This document shows, piece after piece, positions 34,777 through 43,659 of a stretch of DNA of 64,000 nt (the stretch's first letter is position 1; the number at the start of each line of letters is the position of its first letter). Location of the stretch: assembly GCF_013340205.1 (NCBI RefSeq), contig NZ_BJTG01000006.1, forward strand, positions 62,001 to 126,000, in the 5' to 3' direction. The notes under the pieces were generated by a model, which was not told where the DNA came from, did no database searches, and was given only the letters and a program-made list of their open reading frames with translations. The position numbers were made by a program, and so were the translations under genes. The DNA is from Anaeromyxobacter diazotrophicus (GTDB taxonomy: Bacteria; Myxococcota; Myxococcia; Myxococcales; Anaeromyxobacteraceae).

Positions 34777-35136
34777 ATGCACCAGGCCTTCGCGGCTTTC
34801 CTGAGCCAGACCGCTCCCGACGGGGGTGGCGCGCTCGGTGGCCCCATGTCGATGCCGCTCATGCTGCTGCTCATGTTCGGCGTCTTCTACTTCGTGCTCT
34901 GGCGGCCGCAGAGCAAGGAGCGGAAGAAGGTCGAGACCTTCCGCCAGAACCTCAAGAAGGGCGACAAGGTCTGGACCCAGGGCGGGATCATCGGGACCGT
35001 CGTCCAGGTCGAGGACCAGGCGGTGCTGCTCGAGATCGGCGCCGGGAAGGTCCGCGTGCTGAAGCAGTTCGTCGGCGGCGAGTTCAAGGAGAAGGGCGAG
35101 GCCGCCGAGCCCGCGAAGGTGGAGGCGAAGAAGTAA
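34777..35136 (+). CDS. yajC: Preprotein translocase accessory subunit YajC
   Basis: YajC is a small single-span protein of the SecDF-YajC complex. The 119-residue product has one membrane helix (MPLMLLLMFGVFYFVLW, about 29-45), followed at once by the conserved RPQSKERKK and the cytoplasmic domain with GDKVWTQGGIIGTV. The ATG is preceded by GGAG. secD begins directly after the stop codon. Confidence 0.95.
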   Translation: MHQAFAAFLSQTAPDGGGALGGPMSMPLMLLLMFGVFYFVLWRPQSKERKKVETFRQNLKKGDKVWTQGGIIGTVVQVEDQAVLLEIGAGKVRVLKQFVGGEFKEKGEAAEPAKVEAKK

Positions 35137-36963
35137 ATGGAACGGAACTGGTATCTGCGGATCGCCCTCATCGCGGGCGTCCTCGTCTTCAGCCTGTACC
35201 AGCTCGTGCCGAGCTGGTTCTACTTCCAGCTGCCGCCCTCCGAGCGCAACGGCGAGAAGTACGACCAGTCGGTGCCGAGCTGGGCCCCGAGCGCGCGCAA
35301 GCACCTCAACCTCGGCCTCGACCTGCAGGGCGGCATCCACCTCGCCATGGGCGTCGACGTCGACCGCGCCGTGAAGGCGAAGGTCGCCCGCCGCGCGGAC
35401 GAGATCGCCGACTTCCTGCGCGAGAAGAAGCTGCCGGTCGAGGCCTCCGCCCCGACGCCGGACGGCGCGCGCATCGCGGTCAAGACCTCCGACCCGAAGC
35501 GGGTCGAGTCGATCGTGCTCGACCAGTACGGCTCCGAGCTCACCTCCCCCTCGGGCGCGCCGCAGGGCACGGTCTACTTCGCCTTCAAGTCGAAGGTGCT
35601 GCAGGACTTCCAGGCCAAGGCGGTCGACCAGGCGGAGAAGACCATCCGCAACCGCGTCGACAAGTGGGGCGTCTCCGAGCCGGACATCAAGCGCAAGAGC
35701 AACAACCAGATCCAGATCCAGCTCCCCGGCTTCAAGGATCCGGAGAAGGCGAAGGAGCTGCTCGGCCGCACCGCCCAGCTCGAGTTCAAGATCACCGACG
35801 ACGACTCGGCGGCGCTCGACGGCGTCCGCGCCGCGCTCCCGGCCTGCCCGGTGGACCAGGGCCTCCTGCGGGCGCCGCTGCCCGAGGGCGGCTGCTGGTC
35901 GGTGGAGGGCGTGGAGCTGCCCGGCGGCCAGGCCCGCCAGGCCACCTTCGTCGCCGCCAACACGCGCGCCCAGCTCGACGCGGCGGTGGACAAGGCCGCG
36001 AAGCCGCTCCTGCCGCCCGGCGACGAGATCGGCGTCGGCGAGGGCACGATCGGCGCGGGTCCGGTGAAGGACCGCTTCTACCGGACCTACCTCCTGCACG
36101 GGAAGACCGAGCTCACCGGCGACTACATCTCCGACGCGCGCGCGGCGATGGACAACTCGCAGGGCGCCGGCAAGCCGGTGGTGGTCTTCACCATGACGCC
36201 CGAGGGCGGACGCCTCATGGAGAAGCTCACCACCCAGAACCTGGGCCGCCGCATGGCGACGGTGCTCGACGGCAAGGTCGAGACCGCCCCCTACATCCAG
36301 GGCAAGATCTCCACCAACGGCCAGATCACGCTGGGCTCGAACCGCCCCTACCAGCAGATGTTCGAGGAGGCGAACGAGATCGCGCTCGTGCTGAAGGCGG
36401 GCGCGCTGCCCGCCCCGGTGACCATCTTCGAGGAGCGCACCGTCGGCGCCACGCTCGGGCCCGAGCTCATCAAGAAGGGCACCACCGCCGCGCTGGTGGG
36501 GCTCCTCCTGGTGGTGGCGTTCATGATCCTCTACTACCGGGCGACCGGCCTCATCGCAGACCTGGCGCTGGTGCTGAACGCGCTGCTGGTGCTCGCCATC
36601 ATGAGCATCATCGGCTCGACCCTGACCCTGCCCGGCATCGCCGGCTTCGTGCTCACGCTCGGCATGGCGGTGGACGCGAACGTGCTCATCAACGAGCGCA
36701 TCCGCGAGGAGCTGCGCGCGGGCCGCACCGTCCGGCAGGCGGTGGAGCAGGGCTACGACAAGGTCTTCTGGACCATCGTCGACAGCCACGTCACCACCCT
36801 CGTCGCCGGCGTCGTCCTCATGCAGTACGGCTCCGGACCGGTGCGCGGCTTCGCGGTGACCCTCATCATCGGCCTCGTCGCCTCGATGTTCACCTCCATC
36901 GTGGTGACCCGCGCCTTCATGGACTTCTTCACGCGTCGCGACACGGCGCGCCTGAGCGTCTGA
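35137..36963 (+). CDS. secD: Protein translocase subunit SecD
   Basis: SecD uses the proton gradient to pull secreted proteins out of the Sec channel. The 608-residue protein has a first helix at the N-terminus, the motif LNLGLDLQGGIHLAMGVD, a large periplasmic domain (about 60-440), and five C-terminal helices beginning at LVGLLLVVAFMILYY with TLGMAVDANVLINERIREE. The ATG touches the yajC stop, and its own stop overlaps the secF ATG by one base, so the three genes are tightly coupled. Confidence 0.96.
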   Translation: MERNWYLRIALIAGVLVFSLYQLVPSWFYFQLPPSERNGEKYDQSVPSWAPSARKHLNLGLDLQGGIHLAMGVDVDRAVKAKVARRADEIADFLREKKLPVEASAPTPDGARIAVKTSDPKRVESIVLDQYGSELTSPSGAPQGTVYFAFKSKVLQDFQAKAVDQAEKTIRNRVDKWGVSEPDIKRKSNNQIQIQLPGFKDPEKAKELLGRTAQLEFKITDDDSAALDGVRAALPACPVDQGLLRAPLPEGGCWSVEGVELPGGQARQATFVAANTRAQLDAAVDKAAKPLLPPGDEIGVGEGTIGAGPVKDRFYRTYLLHGKTELTGDYISDARAAMDNSQGAGKPVVVFTMTPEGGRLMEKLTTQNLGRRMATVLDGKVETAPYIQGKISTNGQITLGSNRPYQQMFEEANEIALVLKAGALPAPVTIFEERTVGATLGPELIKKGTTAALVGLLLVVAFMILYYRATGLIADLALVLNALLVLAIMSIIGSTLTLPGIAGFVLTLGMAVDANVLINERIREELRAGRTVRQAVEQGYDKVFWTIVDSHVTTLVAGVVLMQYGSGPVRGFAVTLIIGLVASMFTSIVVTRAFMDFFTRRDTARLSV

Positions 36964-38153
36964 TGCAATTCAAGACCTTCGACCTCATCCCGCACGACAC
37001 GAAGTTCGACTTCGTCGGGAAGCGCCACATCGCGGTGACGCTGTCGCTGCTCGCGAACGCGGCGGTGATCCTCTGGGCCGTCTTCCACGGCCTCAACTTC
37101 GGCGTCGACTTCGCCGGCGGCACCGAGATGGAGGTCCGGTTCGAGCAGGCGGTCGACCCGGGCGCCATCCGCAAGGGCGTGGAGGAGCTCGGCTTCACCG
37201 ACGCCTCCGTGCAGACCTACGGCGCCGAGAGCGACCACACCTACCTCATCCGCGTCGGCCGCATCGCGCTCATGAGCCAGGCCGACGTCGACCGCGTGGT
37301 GAAGGCGGTCGAGGCCAAGTTCCCGGTCCAGGGCACGCCCCACTTCAACCCGGACGTGGGCGACAAGGTCGACTTCCAGTTCCAGGGCACGCCGCCCACC
37401 CCGGACCAGCTCCGGGCGGCGGTGGAGTCGGCCGGGGTCCGGGTGCGCGAGGTGCGGGAGGAGGCCGGCCTCACGGCCGGCACGAAGTCCTTCGCCGTCA
37501 TCACGCAGGGCATCCAGGACAAGATCGAGCGCGACCTGTCGGCGCGCTTCGCCGAGGCGAAGCCCGACGTCCGGCGCGTCGAGTACGTCGGCCCGGCGGT
37601 GGGGCGCGAGCTCCGCAACCAGGGCTTCAAGGCCGTCCTCTACGCGATGGCGCTCATCGTCGTGTACATCGGCCTGCGCTTCGACTTCCGCTTCAGCCCG
37701 GGCGTCATCATCGCCATCATCCACGACGCGGTCATCACGCTCGGCTACTTCGCCTTCAGCGGCCGCGAGTTCAACCTGACCTCGGTGGCGGTCATCCTGA
37801 CCGTCGTCGGCTACTCGGTGAACGACACGGTGGTGGTCTACGACCGCATCCGCGAGAACGCGGCCAGGCACAAGGGCAAGAAGCTCGGCGACCTGGTGAA
37901 CGAGTCCATCAACGAGGTCCTGGGCCGGACCTTCCTCACCTCGTTCGCGACCGCGCTCTCCCTCATCGGCCTGCTCGTCTACGGCGTCGGCACCATCTTC
38001 GACTTCTCCGCCGCCATGATGATGGGCATCATCTCCGGCACCTACTCGACCTGGTTCATCGCCGCCCCGATGACCATCTGGCTCGAGGAGCGCGCCGCGA
38101 AGAAGGGCGCCCCAGCCCGCGCCGACCGCGAGCCCGCGCGCGCCGCGCGCTGA
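36963..38153 (+). CDS. secF: Protein translocase subunit SecF
   Basis: SecF is the partner of SecD in the same export complex. The 396-residue protein has GVDFAGGTEMEVRF after its first helix, a periplasmic domain, and the C-terminal helices with VGYSVNDTVVVYDRIREN and FLTSFATALSLIGLLVYG. It is longer than the usual 300-320 residues because the periplasmic part has an additional segment (about 110-185). The ATG overlaps the secD stop. A terminator-like hairpin lies 27 bases downstream. Confidence 0.96.
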   Translation: MQFKTFDLIPHDTKFDFVGKRHIAVTLSLLANAAVILWAVFHGLNFGVDFAGGTEMEVRFEQAVDPGAIRKGVEELGFTDASVQTYGAESDHTYLIRVGRIALMSQADVDRVVKAVEAKFPVQGTPHFNPDVGDKVDFQFQGTPPTPDQLRAAVESAGVRVREVREEAGLTAGTKSFAVITQGIQDKIERDLSARFAEAKPDVRRVEYVGPAVGRELRNQGFKAVLYAMALIVVYIGLRFDFRFSPGVIIAIIHDAVITLGYFAFSGREFNLTSVAVILTVVGYSVNDTVVVYDRIRENAARHKGKKLGDLVNESINEVLGRTFLTSFATALSLIGLLVYGVGTIFDFSAAMMMGIISGTYSTWFIAAPMTIWLEERAAKKGAPARADREPARAAR

Positions 38154-38180
38154 CCCGCCGCGCCCCATCGCCGCCAGTAC

Positions 38181-38218
38181 CCAGGAGCCCGCGCGCCTCA
38201 CGGCGCCCGGGCTCCTGG
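38181..38218 (+). terminator. Terminator-like hairpin after secF
   Basis: CCAGGAGCCCG (38181-38191) pairs perfectly with CGGGCTCCTGG (38208-38218), an 11-bp stem with a 16-base loop. No T run follows. The rest of the 220-base gap up to 38373 shows nothing that I recognise. Confidence 0.5.
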
Positions 38219-38373
38219 CGTCTCGGGGCGGCCAGGCTCGGCCGGGACCCCCGAGGGCGCGGCCGCTCCCGCGACCGCGCAGCGGACGGCGCGGCGGCGT
38301 GCGGGGGCTCGGCGCCCGCGCCGCCGAGCGGCGGGGTGGCGTGAGCGGCGACGGGTGGCCGTGAGCCGCCGCC

Positions 38374-38970
38374 GTGCGCACCTCTTGGGTGGAACCGACG
38401 CCCTCCTGCGACGCTCGCCCGCGATCCCGCTGGGCCGCGCGCGCGGGCGCCTCCGCCGTGTCGCACGCTCCCTCCGATCCCTCGCGCTGGCGCGACCGAA
38501 TCGCCCTCGCCGCGCTGGCGTCGGCCGGACTCCTCGTCTCCGGCTACCTGGCCGCGTACCAGCTCGGCGCGGTGGCCGCGCCCTGGGATCCCGTCTTCGG
38601 CCCGGCCAGCAGCGCCCGCGTGCTGCACTCGGTGGTGTCGCGCCTGCTCCCGGTGCCCGACGCCGCCGCCGGCGCCGCCGCGTACGCGGTGGAGCTCGCG
38701 CTCGATCTGGTCGGAGGCGCGGAGCGCTGGCGCACGCATCCCTGGCTCGTGCTGGCGTTCTCGGCGGTGGCGGTCGCGCTCGGCGTCGCCGGGGTCGCGC
38801 TGACGGCCGTCCAGGTCCTCGTCGTCCGCGCCGGCTGCACGCTGTGCCTGTGCTCTGCCGCCCTCTCGATCGCCATCGCGTGGGCCGTGGTGGCCGGGGA
38901 CGAGCTGCGCGCGGCGCTGAAGACCGTCTCGGCCGGCGCCGGGGAGAGGGGGCACGCGCGATGGCGGTGA
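38374..38970 (+). CDS. VKOR-like membrane protein
   Basis: A 198-residue protein (170 residues if the in-frame GTG at 38458 is the start) with four hydrophobic segments. The sequence WDPVFGPASSARVLHS, then LPVPDAAAGAAAYAVEL and the redox pair in RAGCTLCLCSAALS, fits the vitamin K epoxide reductase family, whose bacterial members reoxidise periplasmic disulfide carriers using quinone. Only the single CxxC pair near the last helices is visible, without the additional loop pair of many homologues. The gene overlaps the next gene by ten bases, so they are probably co-transcribed. The family call is moderate. Confidence 0.62.
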   Translation: MRTSWVEPTPSCDARPRSRWAARAGASAVSHAPSDPSRWRDRIALAALASAGLLVSGYLAAYQLGAVAAPWDPVFGPASSARVLHSVVSRLLPVPDAAAGAAAYAVELALDLVGGAERWRTHPWLVLAFSAVAVALGVAGVALTAVQVLVVRAGCTLCLCSAALSIAIAWAVVAGDELRAALKTVSAGAGERGHARWR

Positions 38971-41087
38971 CGCTGCACGAGGGGACGACGTTCCTGGTGT
39001 GCGACGACCGGGGCGACTTCGCCCCGGAGGCCGACGGCGGGCTGTTCCACCTCGACACCCGGTTCCTGTCCCGGCACGAGCTCCGGCTGGACGGGCAGGT
39101 GCCCGTCCTGCTGCAGCCCTCGACCCCGCACGCCGGCGAGGCCTGGCACTTCCTGACCAACCCGCCGCTCGACGGGGTCCGCCGCTCCACGCTGGGCATC
39201 GCGGTGCACCGCGAGCTGGGGGACGCGCTGCTCGAGACGATCGCGGTCGAGAACTTCTCGGGCGAGGCGGCGCGCTTCACGCTGAGCGTCGGCTTCGACA
39301 CCGACTTCGAGTACATCCTCACCGTGAAGAAGCGCGCCGCGGGGGGCGAGGGCAGCGGCTGGGCGCCGCGGGTGCGCACCGCCGTCCACGGCGGCCGCGA
39401 GGTGGTGCTCGAGCTCGACGAGGGCGGCTCGCCTCACCGCACCGCGTTGACGTTCAGCGAGGCCCCCGACGAGCTGCGCGGGCGCGAGGCGCGCTTCCGG
39501 CTCGCGCTGGGGCCGCGCGGGCGCTGGCGCCTGGCGGTCGAGGTCGCGCCCTCCCTGGGGGACCGCCCGCGGCCCTCCCGGCCCTCGGCGGCGCAGGCGG
39601 ACGCCGCGCGCGAGCGGCGGCGCGCCCTCGGCCGGCAGATGCCGCGGCTCGAGAGCGATCACCCCGTGCTGGCGCGCGCCTTCGACCAGGCCTCGCGCGA
39701 CCTGGCGGCGCTGCGCATCAAGGCGGAGCGCGGCGGCGGGGACGACGGGGCCGGCGGGGGCGAGTACGCCATCGCCGCCGGGATCCCCTGGTACATGGAC
39801 CTGTTCGGCCGCGACAGCCTGATCGCCTCCTACGAGACGATGCTGCACGATCCGGCCCTCGCGCGCGGCACCCTGCGCGCCCTGGCGCGGCTGCAGGGGA
39901 CGAAGGTCGACCGGGTCTCGGAGGAGGCGCCCGGGAAGATCCTGCACGAGTACCGGCGTGGCCCGCTGACGCCGGCCGCGCGCGAGCTCATCCCGACCTA
40001 CCCTTACTACGGCACGATCGACGCCACCCCGCTCTACCTCGTCACGCTCTCCGAGTACGTGCGCGCCACCGGCGACCTCGCCTTCGCCCGGAGCGCGTGG
40101 GACCACGTCCGCGCGGCCGTGGAGTGGATGCGTCGCTACGGCGACCGCGACGGCGACGGACTCCTCGAGTACCAGCGCGACTCCGAGGTGGGCCTCGTCA
40201 ACCAGGGGTGGAAGGACTCGACCGACTCCGTCCGCTTCCGCGACGGGCGCATCGCCGATGCCCCCATCGCGCTGGTGGAGGTGCAGGGGTACGCCTACGA
40301 CGCCCGGCGGCGGACCGCCGAGCTGGCGCGGCGGCTGGGCGCCGCCGACGAGGCCGAGCGGCTGGAGGAGGAGGCGGCGGCGTTGCGGCGGCGGCTGCGG
40401 GAGCGCTACTGGCTGCCCGATCGCGCCTTCTACGCCGAGGCGCTCGACGGCCGGAAGCGGCCCGTCGACGCACTCACCTCCAACCCGGGCCACCTGCTCT
40501 GGGCGGGCGCGGTCGACGCGGACCACGCGCGCGCCATCGCCCGCGTGCTCCTCGGGGAGGAGCTGTTCAGCGGGTTCGGCGTCCGCACCATGGGCGCGCG
40601 CGAGGGCGGCTACAACCCGGTGAGCTACCACGGCGGGAGCGTCTGGCCGCACGACAACGCCCTCATCCTGGCCGGCCTGGTCCGCTACGGGCTGCGCGAC
40701 GAGGCGACCCGCCTGGCGGACGCGCTGCTCGGCGCCCTGGGCGCCTTCCCCGACGCCGAGCCGCCCGAGCTGTTCTGCGGCTACCCGGCGCGCGAGTACG
40801 CCACCCCGGTGCGGTACCCGACCGCCTGCCGGCCGCAGGCGTGGGCGTCGGGCGCCGTGGCGCTCGTCACCCGCGCCGCGCTCGGGCTCGAGGTCGACGC
40901 GCTGGAGCGCGAGGTCGCGGTGGCGCCGCTGCCGCTCGCAGGGATGTCGCGGCTCGCGCTGCGGGGCATCCCGGCCGGCGGGGGCCGGATCGACGTGGCG
41001 GTGCGGGTCCGCGGCGGCGGCGCCGAGGCCGAGGTGACCGGCCTGCCCGAAGGGTGGCGGCGGGTCGAGCCGCGCGTGGAGCGCTGA
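38961..41087 (+). CDS. Glycogen debranching enzyme family protein
   Basis: A 708-residue amylo-alpha-1,6-glucosidase-type protein. The N-terminal beta domain (about 1-215; GTTFLVCDDRGDF and GLFHLDTRFLSRHEL) matches the N-terminal bis-domain of glycogen debranching enzymes, and the C-terminal part (about 250-690) is an (alpha/alpha)6 barrel with IPWYMDLFGRDSL, YYGTIDATPLYL, NQGWKDS and SYHGGSVWPHDNAL. Such enzymes trim branched alpha-glucans or related glycosides. The ATG at 38961 lies inside the end of the VKOR-like gene. No other glycogen gene is adjacent, so the true substrate is open. Confidence 0.85.
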   Translation: MAVTLHEGTTFLVCDDRGDFAPEADGGLFHLDTRFLSRHELRLDGQVPVLLQPSTPHAGEAWHFLTNPPLDGVRRSTLGIAVHRELGDALLETIAVENFSGEAARFTLSVGFDTDFEYILTVKKRAAGGEGSGWAPRVRTAVHGGREVVLELDEGGSPHRTALTFSEAPDELRGREARFRLALGPRGRWRLAVEVAPSLGDRPRPSRPSAAQADAARERRRALGRQMPRLESDHPVLARAFDQASRDLAALRIKAERGGGDDGAGGGEYAIAAGIPWYMDLFGRDSLIASYETMLHDPALARGTLRALARLQGTKVDRVSEEAPGKILHEYRRGPLTPAARELIPTYPYYGTIDATPLYLVTLSEYVRATGDLAFARSAWDHVRAAVEWMRRYGDRDGDGLLEYQRDSEVGLVNQGWKDSTDSVRFRDGRIADAPIALVEVQGYAYDARRRTAELARRLGAADEAERLEEEAAALRRRLRERYWLPDRAFYAEALDGRKRPVDALTSNPGHLLWAGAVDADHARAIARVLLGEELFSGFGVRTMGAREGGYNPVSYHGGSVWPHDNALILAGLVRYGLRDEATRLADALLGALGAFPDAEPPELFCGYPAREYATPVRYPTACRPQAWASGAVALVTRAALGLEVDALEREVAVAPLPLAGMSRLALRGIPAGGGRIDVAVRVRGGGAEAEVTGLPEGWRRVEPRVER

Positions 41088-41120
41088 GGAGGGGAGCTGC
41101 TCACCAGCAGGGGAGGGGAC

Positions 41121-42122
41121 ATGGCACGGAAGGTCCGGGATCGGGTGGTGGTGGTGACGGGGGCGTCGGCGGGCGTCGGCCGCGCGGTGGCGCGCGCGTT
41201 CGGCCAGCGAGGCGCGAAGGTGGGGCTCATCGCCCGGACGCGCGAGGCGCTGGAGGACGCGGCGCGCGAGATCGAGCGCGCCGGGGGCGAGGCGATGGTC
41301 TTGCCCCTCGACGTGGCCGACGCGGCGGCGGTGGAGCAGGCGGCCGACGAGGTGGTGGCGCGCTGGGGCCGGATCGACGTGTGGGTGAACGACGCGATGG
41401 TGAGCGTCTTCGCGCCGGTCAAGCAGATGAAGGCGGAGGAGTACCGGCGCGTCACCGAGGTGGACTACCTGGGCTTCGTCCACGGGACCCAGGCGGCGCT
41501 CAAGCACATGCTGCCGCGCGACCGTGGCCAGGTGATCCAGATCGGCTCGGCGCTGGTCTACCGCTCGATCCCGCTGCAGAGCGCCTACTGCGCCAGCAAG
41601 GCGGCCATCCGCGGCTTCACCGACTCGCTGCGGTGCGAGCTGTACCACGACGGCAGCCACGTGCGGCTCTCGATGGTGCAGCTCCCCGCCGTCAACACGC
41701 CGCAGTTCGACGTGGTGCGCTCGCGCCTGCCGAACCACCCGCAGCCGGTGCCGCCCATCTTCCAGCCCGAGGTCATCGCGCGCGCCGTGCTGCACGTGGC
41801 CGATCACCCGGTGCGCGAGCTGTGGGTGGGGTGGCCGGCCGTCAAGGCGATCCTGGGCCAGAAGCTCTTCCCCGGGCTGCTCGACCGCTATCTCGGCCGG
41901 ATGGGGTACGCCGCCCAGCAGACCGACCAGCCCGTGTCGCCGGAGCGCCGGGACGACGTGGACCGGCCGCTCCCGGGCGACCGCGGCGCCCACGGCGACT
42001 TCGACGCGCGCGCCCGCGGGTGGAGCGCCGAGCTTTGGCTGCGGATGCACCGAGGGTGGATCGCCGGGATCGCCGCGGCCGCCGCGGCGACCGTCGTCGG
42101 CTACCGCGCCCTGCGGGCGTGA
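41121..42122 (+). CDS. Short-chain dehydrogenase/reductase with C-terminal extension
   Basis: A 333-residue NAD(P)-dependent SDR. The cofactor motif is TGASAGVG (about 14-21), and the catalytic serine and the Tyr-Lys pair are in QIGSALVYR and SAYCASKAA. The usual NAG motif reads NDA. After about residue 255 comes an extension of some 75 residues ending in a hydrophobic helix (WIAGIAAAAAATVVGYRAL), which may anchor the enzyme to the membrane. The substrate is unknown. It lies 33 bases after the debranching-enzyme gene and eight bases before the molybdopterin fusion gene. Confidence 0.82.
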   Translation: MARKVRDRVVVVTGASAGVGRAVARAFGQRGAKVGLIARTREALEDAAREIERAGGEAMVLPLDVADAAAVEQAADEVVARWGRIDVWVNDAMVSVFAPVKQMKAEEYRRVTEVDYLGFVHGTQAALKHMLPRDRGQVIQIGSALVYRSIPLQSAYCASKAAIRGFTDSLRCELYHDGSHVRLSMVQLPAVNTPQFDVVRSRLPNHPQPVPPIFQPEVIARAVLHVADHPVRELWVGWPAVKAILGQKLFPGLLDRYLGRMGYAAQQTDQPVSPERRDDVDRPLPGDRGAHGDFDARARGWSAELWLRMHRGWIAGIAAAAAATVVGYRALRA

Positions 42123-42129
42123 GGCGGCC

Positions 42130-43614
42130 ATGGCGCTCGAGTTCCCGCTCTGGCTGCGAGCGGCCCACTACTTCAACCTGCTCTTCCTCTCCGTGTCGCT
42201 GCGGAGCGGGCTGCAGATCCTGGCGGCGCACCCCAAGCTCTACTGGAACGATCACTGCACGCCGGGCAGCGAGTGGCTGCGCCTCACCCGCAAGCGGCTG
42301 CCGGCCCACGCGCCTTGGACCTCGCGCGACGAGGAGGAGGCGTTTTCGCCCTGGGTCGCCTTGCCTGGCGGGCGCAGCCTGGGCCTGGGGCGGCACTGGC
42401 ACTTCCTGGGCGACCTGGGCTGGCTGCTGACCGGGATCTCCTACGTCGTCCTCCTCTTCGCGACCGACGCGTGGCGCCGGCTCGTCCCCACCTCGTGGCA
42501 CGTCCTCCCCGCCGCCTGGCACGCCGCGGCGGGCTACGCCACGCTCCACCTGGTCGAGGCGCCGGGCGGCTACAACGCGCTCCAGCAGCTCGCCTACTTC
42601 GGGGTGGTCTTCCTGCTCTCCCCGCTCACCATCGCCACCGGGCTCGCCATGTCCCCGGCCATCTCCGCCCGCTTCCCGGGCTACCTCCGCCTCTTCCACG
42701 GCCGGCAGGCCGCCCGGAGCGTCCACTTCCTCTGCCTGTGCGCCTTCGGGCTGTTCGTGGTGGTGCACGTCGCGATGGTCGTGCTCCACGGGCTGGCGCG
42801 CGACCTCGCGCTCATCGTGCTCGGCGAGACCGACCACCCGCAGGGCGGGCTCGCGCTCGCCGTCGGGCTCCTGGGGCTGGCGCTGGTGGTGGCGTTCCAC
42901 GTCGTCGCCACCCGCTACTCCCGGCGCCGCCCCGACCTGGTCCACCGCCGGACGGGCGCGGTCATCGACCTCGCCCGCCGGCCGCTCATGGCGGTGACGC
43001 CGTCCCGCCCCGCGTACACGCGCGCCGACGTCTCGCCGTACTTCCGCGTCAACGGGCGCCCGCCGCGGGACCCCGGGTATCAGGCGCTCGCGGCGCGCGG
43101 GTTCGCCGACTACACGCTCGAGATCGGCGGGCGGGTGGAGCGCCCGCTCCGGCTCTCGCTGGCGGACCTCCGGGGCATGCCCCGCGAGACGCAGATCTCG
43201 CTGCACTGCTGCATCCAGGGGTGGTCCGCCATCGCGGAGTGGGGCGGCGTCCCGCTGCGGCACCTGCTCGAGCTGTGCCGCCCGCTGCCGGAGGCGCGCT
43301 TCGTCCTGCTGGAGGCGTTCGACGACAAGAGCGCGTCCGAGCCGGACCCGGCCGGCCCGGGCCGCTACTACGGCACGCTCGAGCTGGCGCTGGCGCGGCA
43401 CCCCCGCACGCTGCTGGCCGACGAGATGAACGGCGCGCCGCTGCCGCTGGCGCACGGCGCGCCGCTGCGCGTCCGCGTCGAGACGCAGCTCGGCTTCACG
43501 ATGGTGAAGTACGTGCGCCGGATCGCGCTCGTCCCGGACTACCGCGGGATCGGCCAGGGGCGGGGCGGCTGGCGCGAGGACTGGCAGTTCTACGACCAGC
43601 AGGCCCCGATCTAG
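42130..43614 (+). CDS. Cytochrome b561-like/molybdopterin oxidoreductase fusion
   Basis: A 494-residue protein joining two modules. Residues 1-265 are a cytochrome b-type membrane domain with five to six helices and candidate haem histidines (RAAHYFNLLFLSVSL, SWHVLPAAWHAAAGY and SVHFLCLCAFGLFVVVHVA). Residues 300-490 are a sulfite-oxidase-type molybdopterin domain with the cofactor cysteine region LHCCIQGWSAIAEWGGVPL. The pair resembles MsrQ plus MsrP or a nitrate/sulfite-type reductase in one chain, and would pass electrons between quinone and an oxidised substrate. The helix count does not settle on which side the Mo domain lies. A moaB gene is at 11212-11742. Confidence 0.78.
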   Translation: MALEFPLWLRAAHYFNLLFLSVSLRSGLQILAAHPKLYWNDHCTPGSEWLRLTRKRLPAHAPWTSRDEEEAFSPWVALPGGRSLGLGRHWHFLGDLGWLLTGISYVVLLFATDAWRRLVPTSWHVLPAAWHAAAGYATLHLVEAPGGYNALQQLAYFGVVFLLSPLTIATGLAMSPAISARFPGYLRLFHGRQAARSVHFLCLCAFGLFVVVHVAMVVLHGLARDLALIVLGETDHPQGGLALAVGLLGLALVVAFHVVATRYSRRRPDLVHRRTGAVIDLARRPLMAVTPSRPAYTRADVSPYFRVNGRPPRDPGYQALAARGFADYTLEIGGRVERPLRLSLADLRGMPRETQISLHCCIQGWSAIAEWGGVPLRHLLELCRPLPEARFVLLEAFDDKSASEPDPAGPGRYYGTLELALARHPRTLLADEMNGAPLPLAHGAPLRVRVETQLGFTMVKYVRRIALVPDYRGIGQGRGGWREDWQFYDQQAPI

Positions 43615-43659
43615 CGACCCGCCGGGGCGCGCACGGTGAGATGTTCTGACCGGCCAGGC

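Noticed and set aside
38154-38373. A small gene between secF and the VKOR-like gene
   Set aside because: No frame there shows a ribosome-binding site or a recognisable domain; only the hairpin at 38181-38218 is supported.
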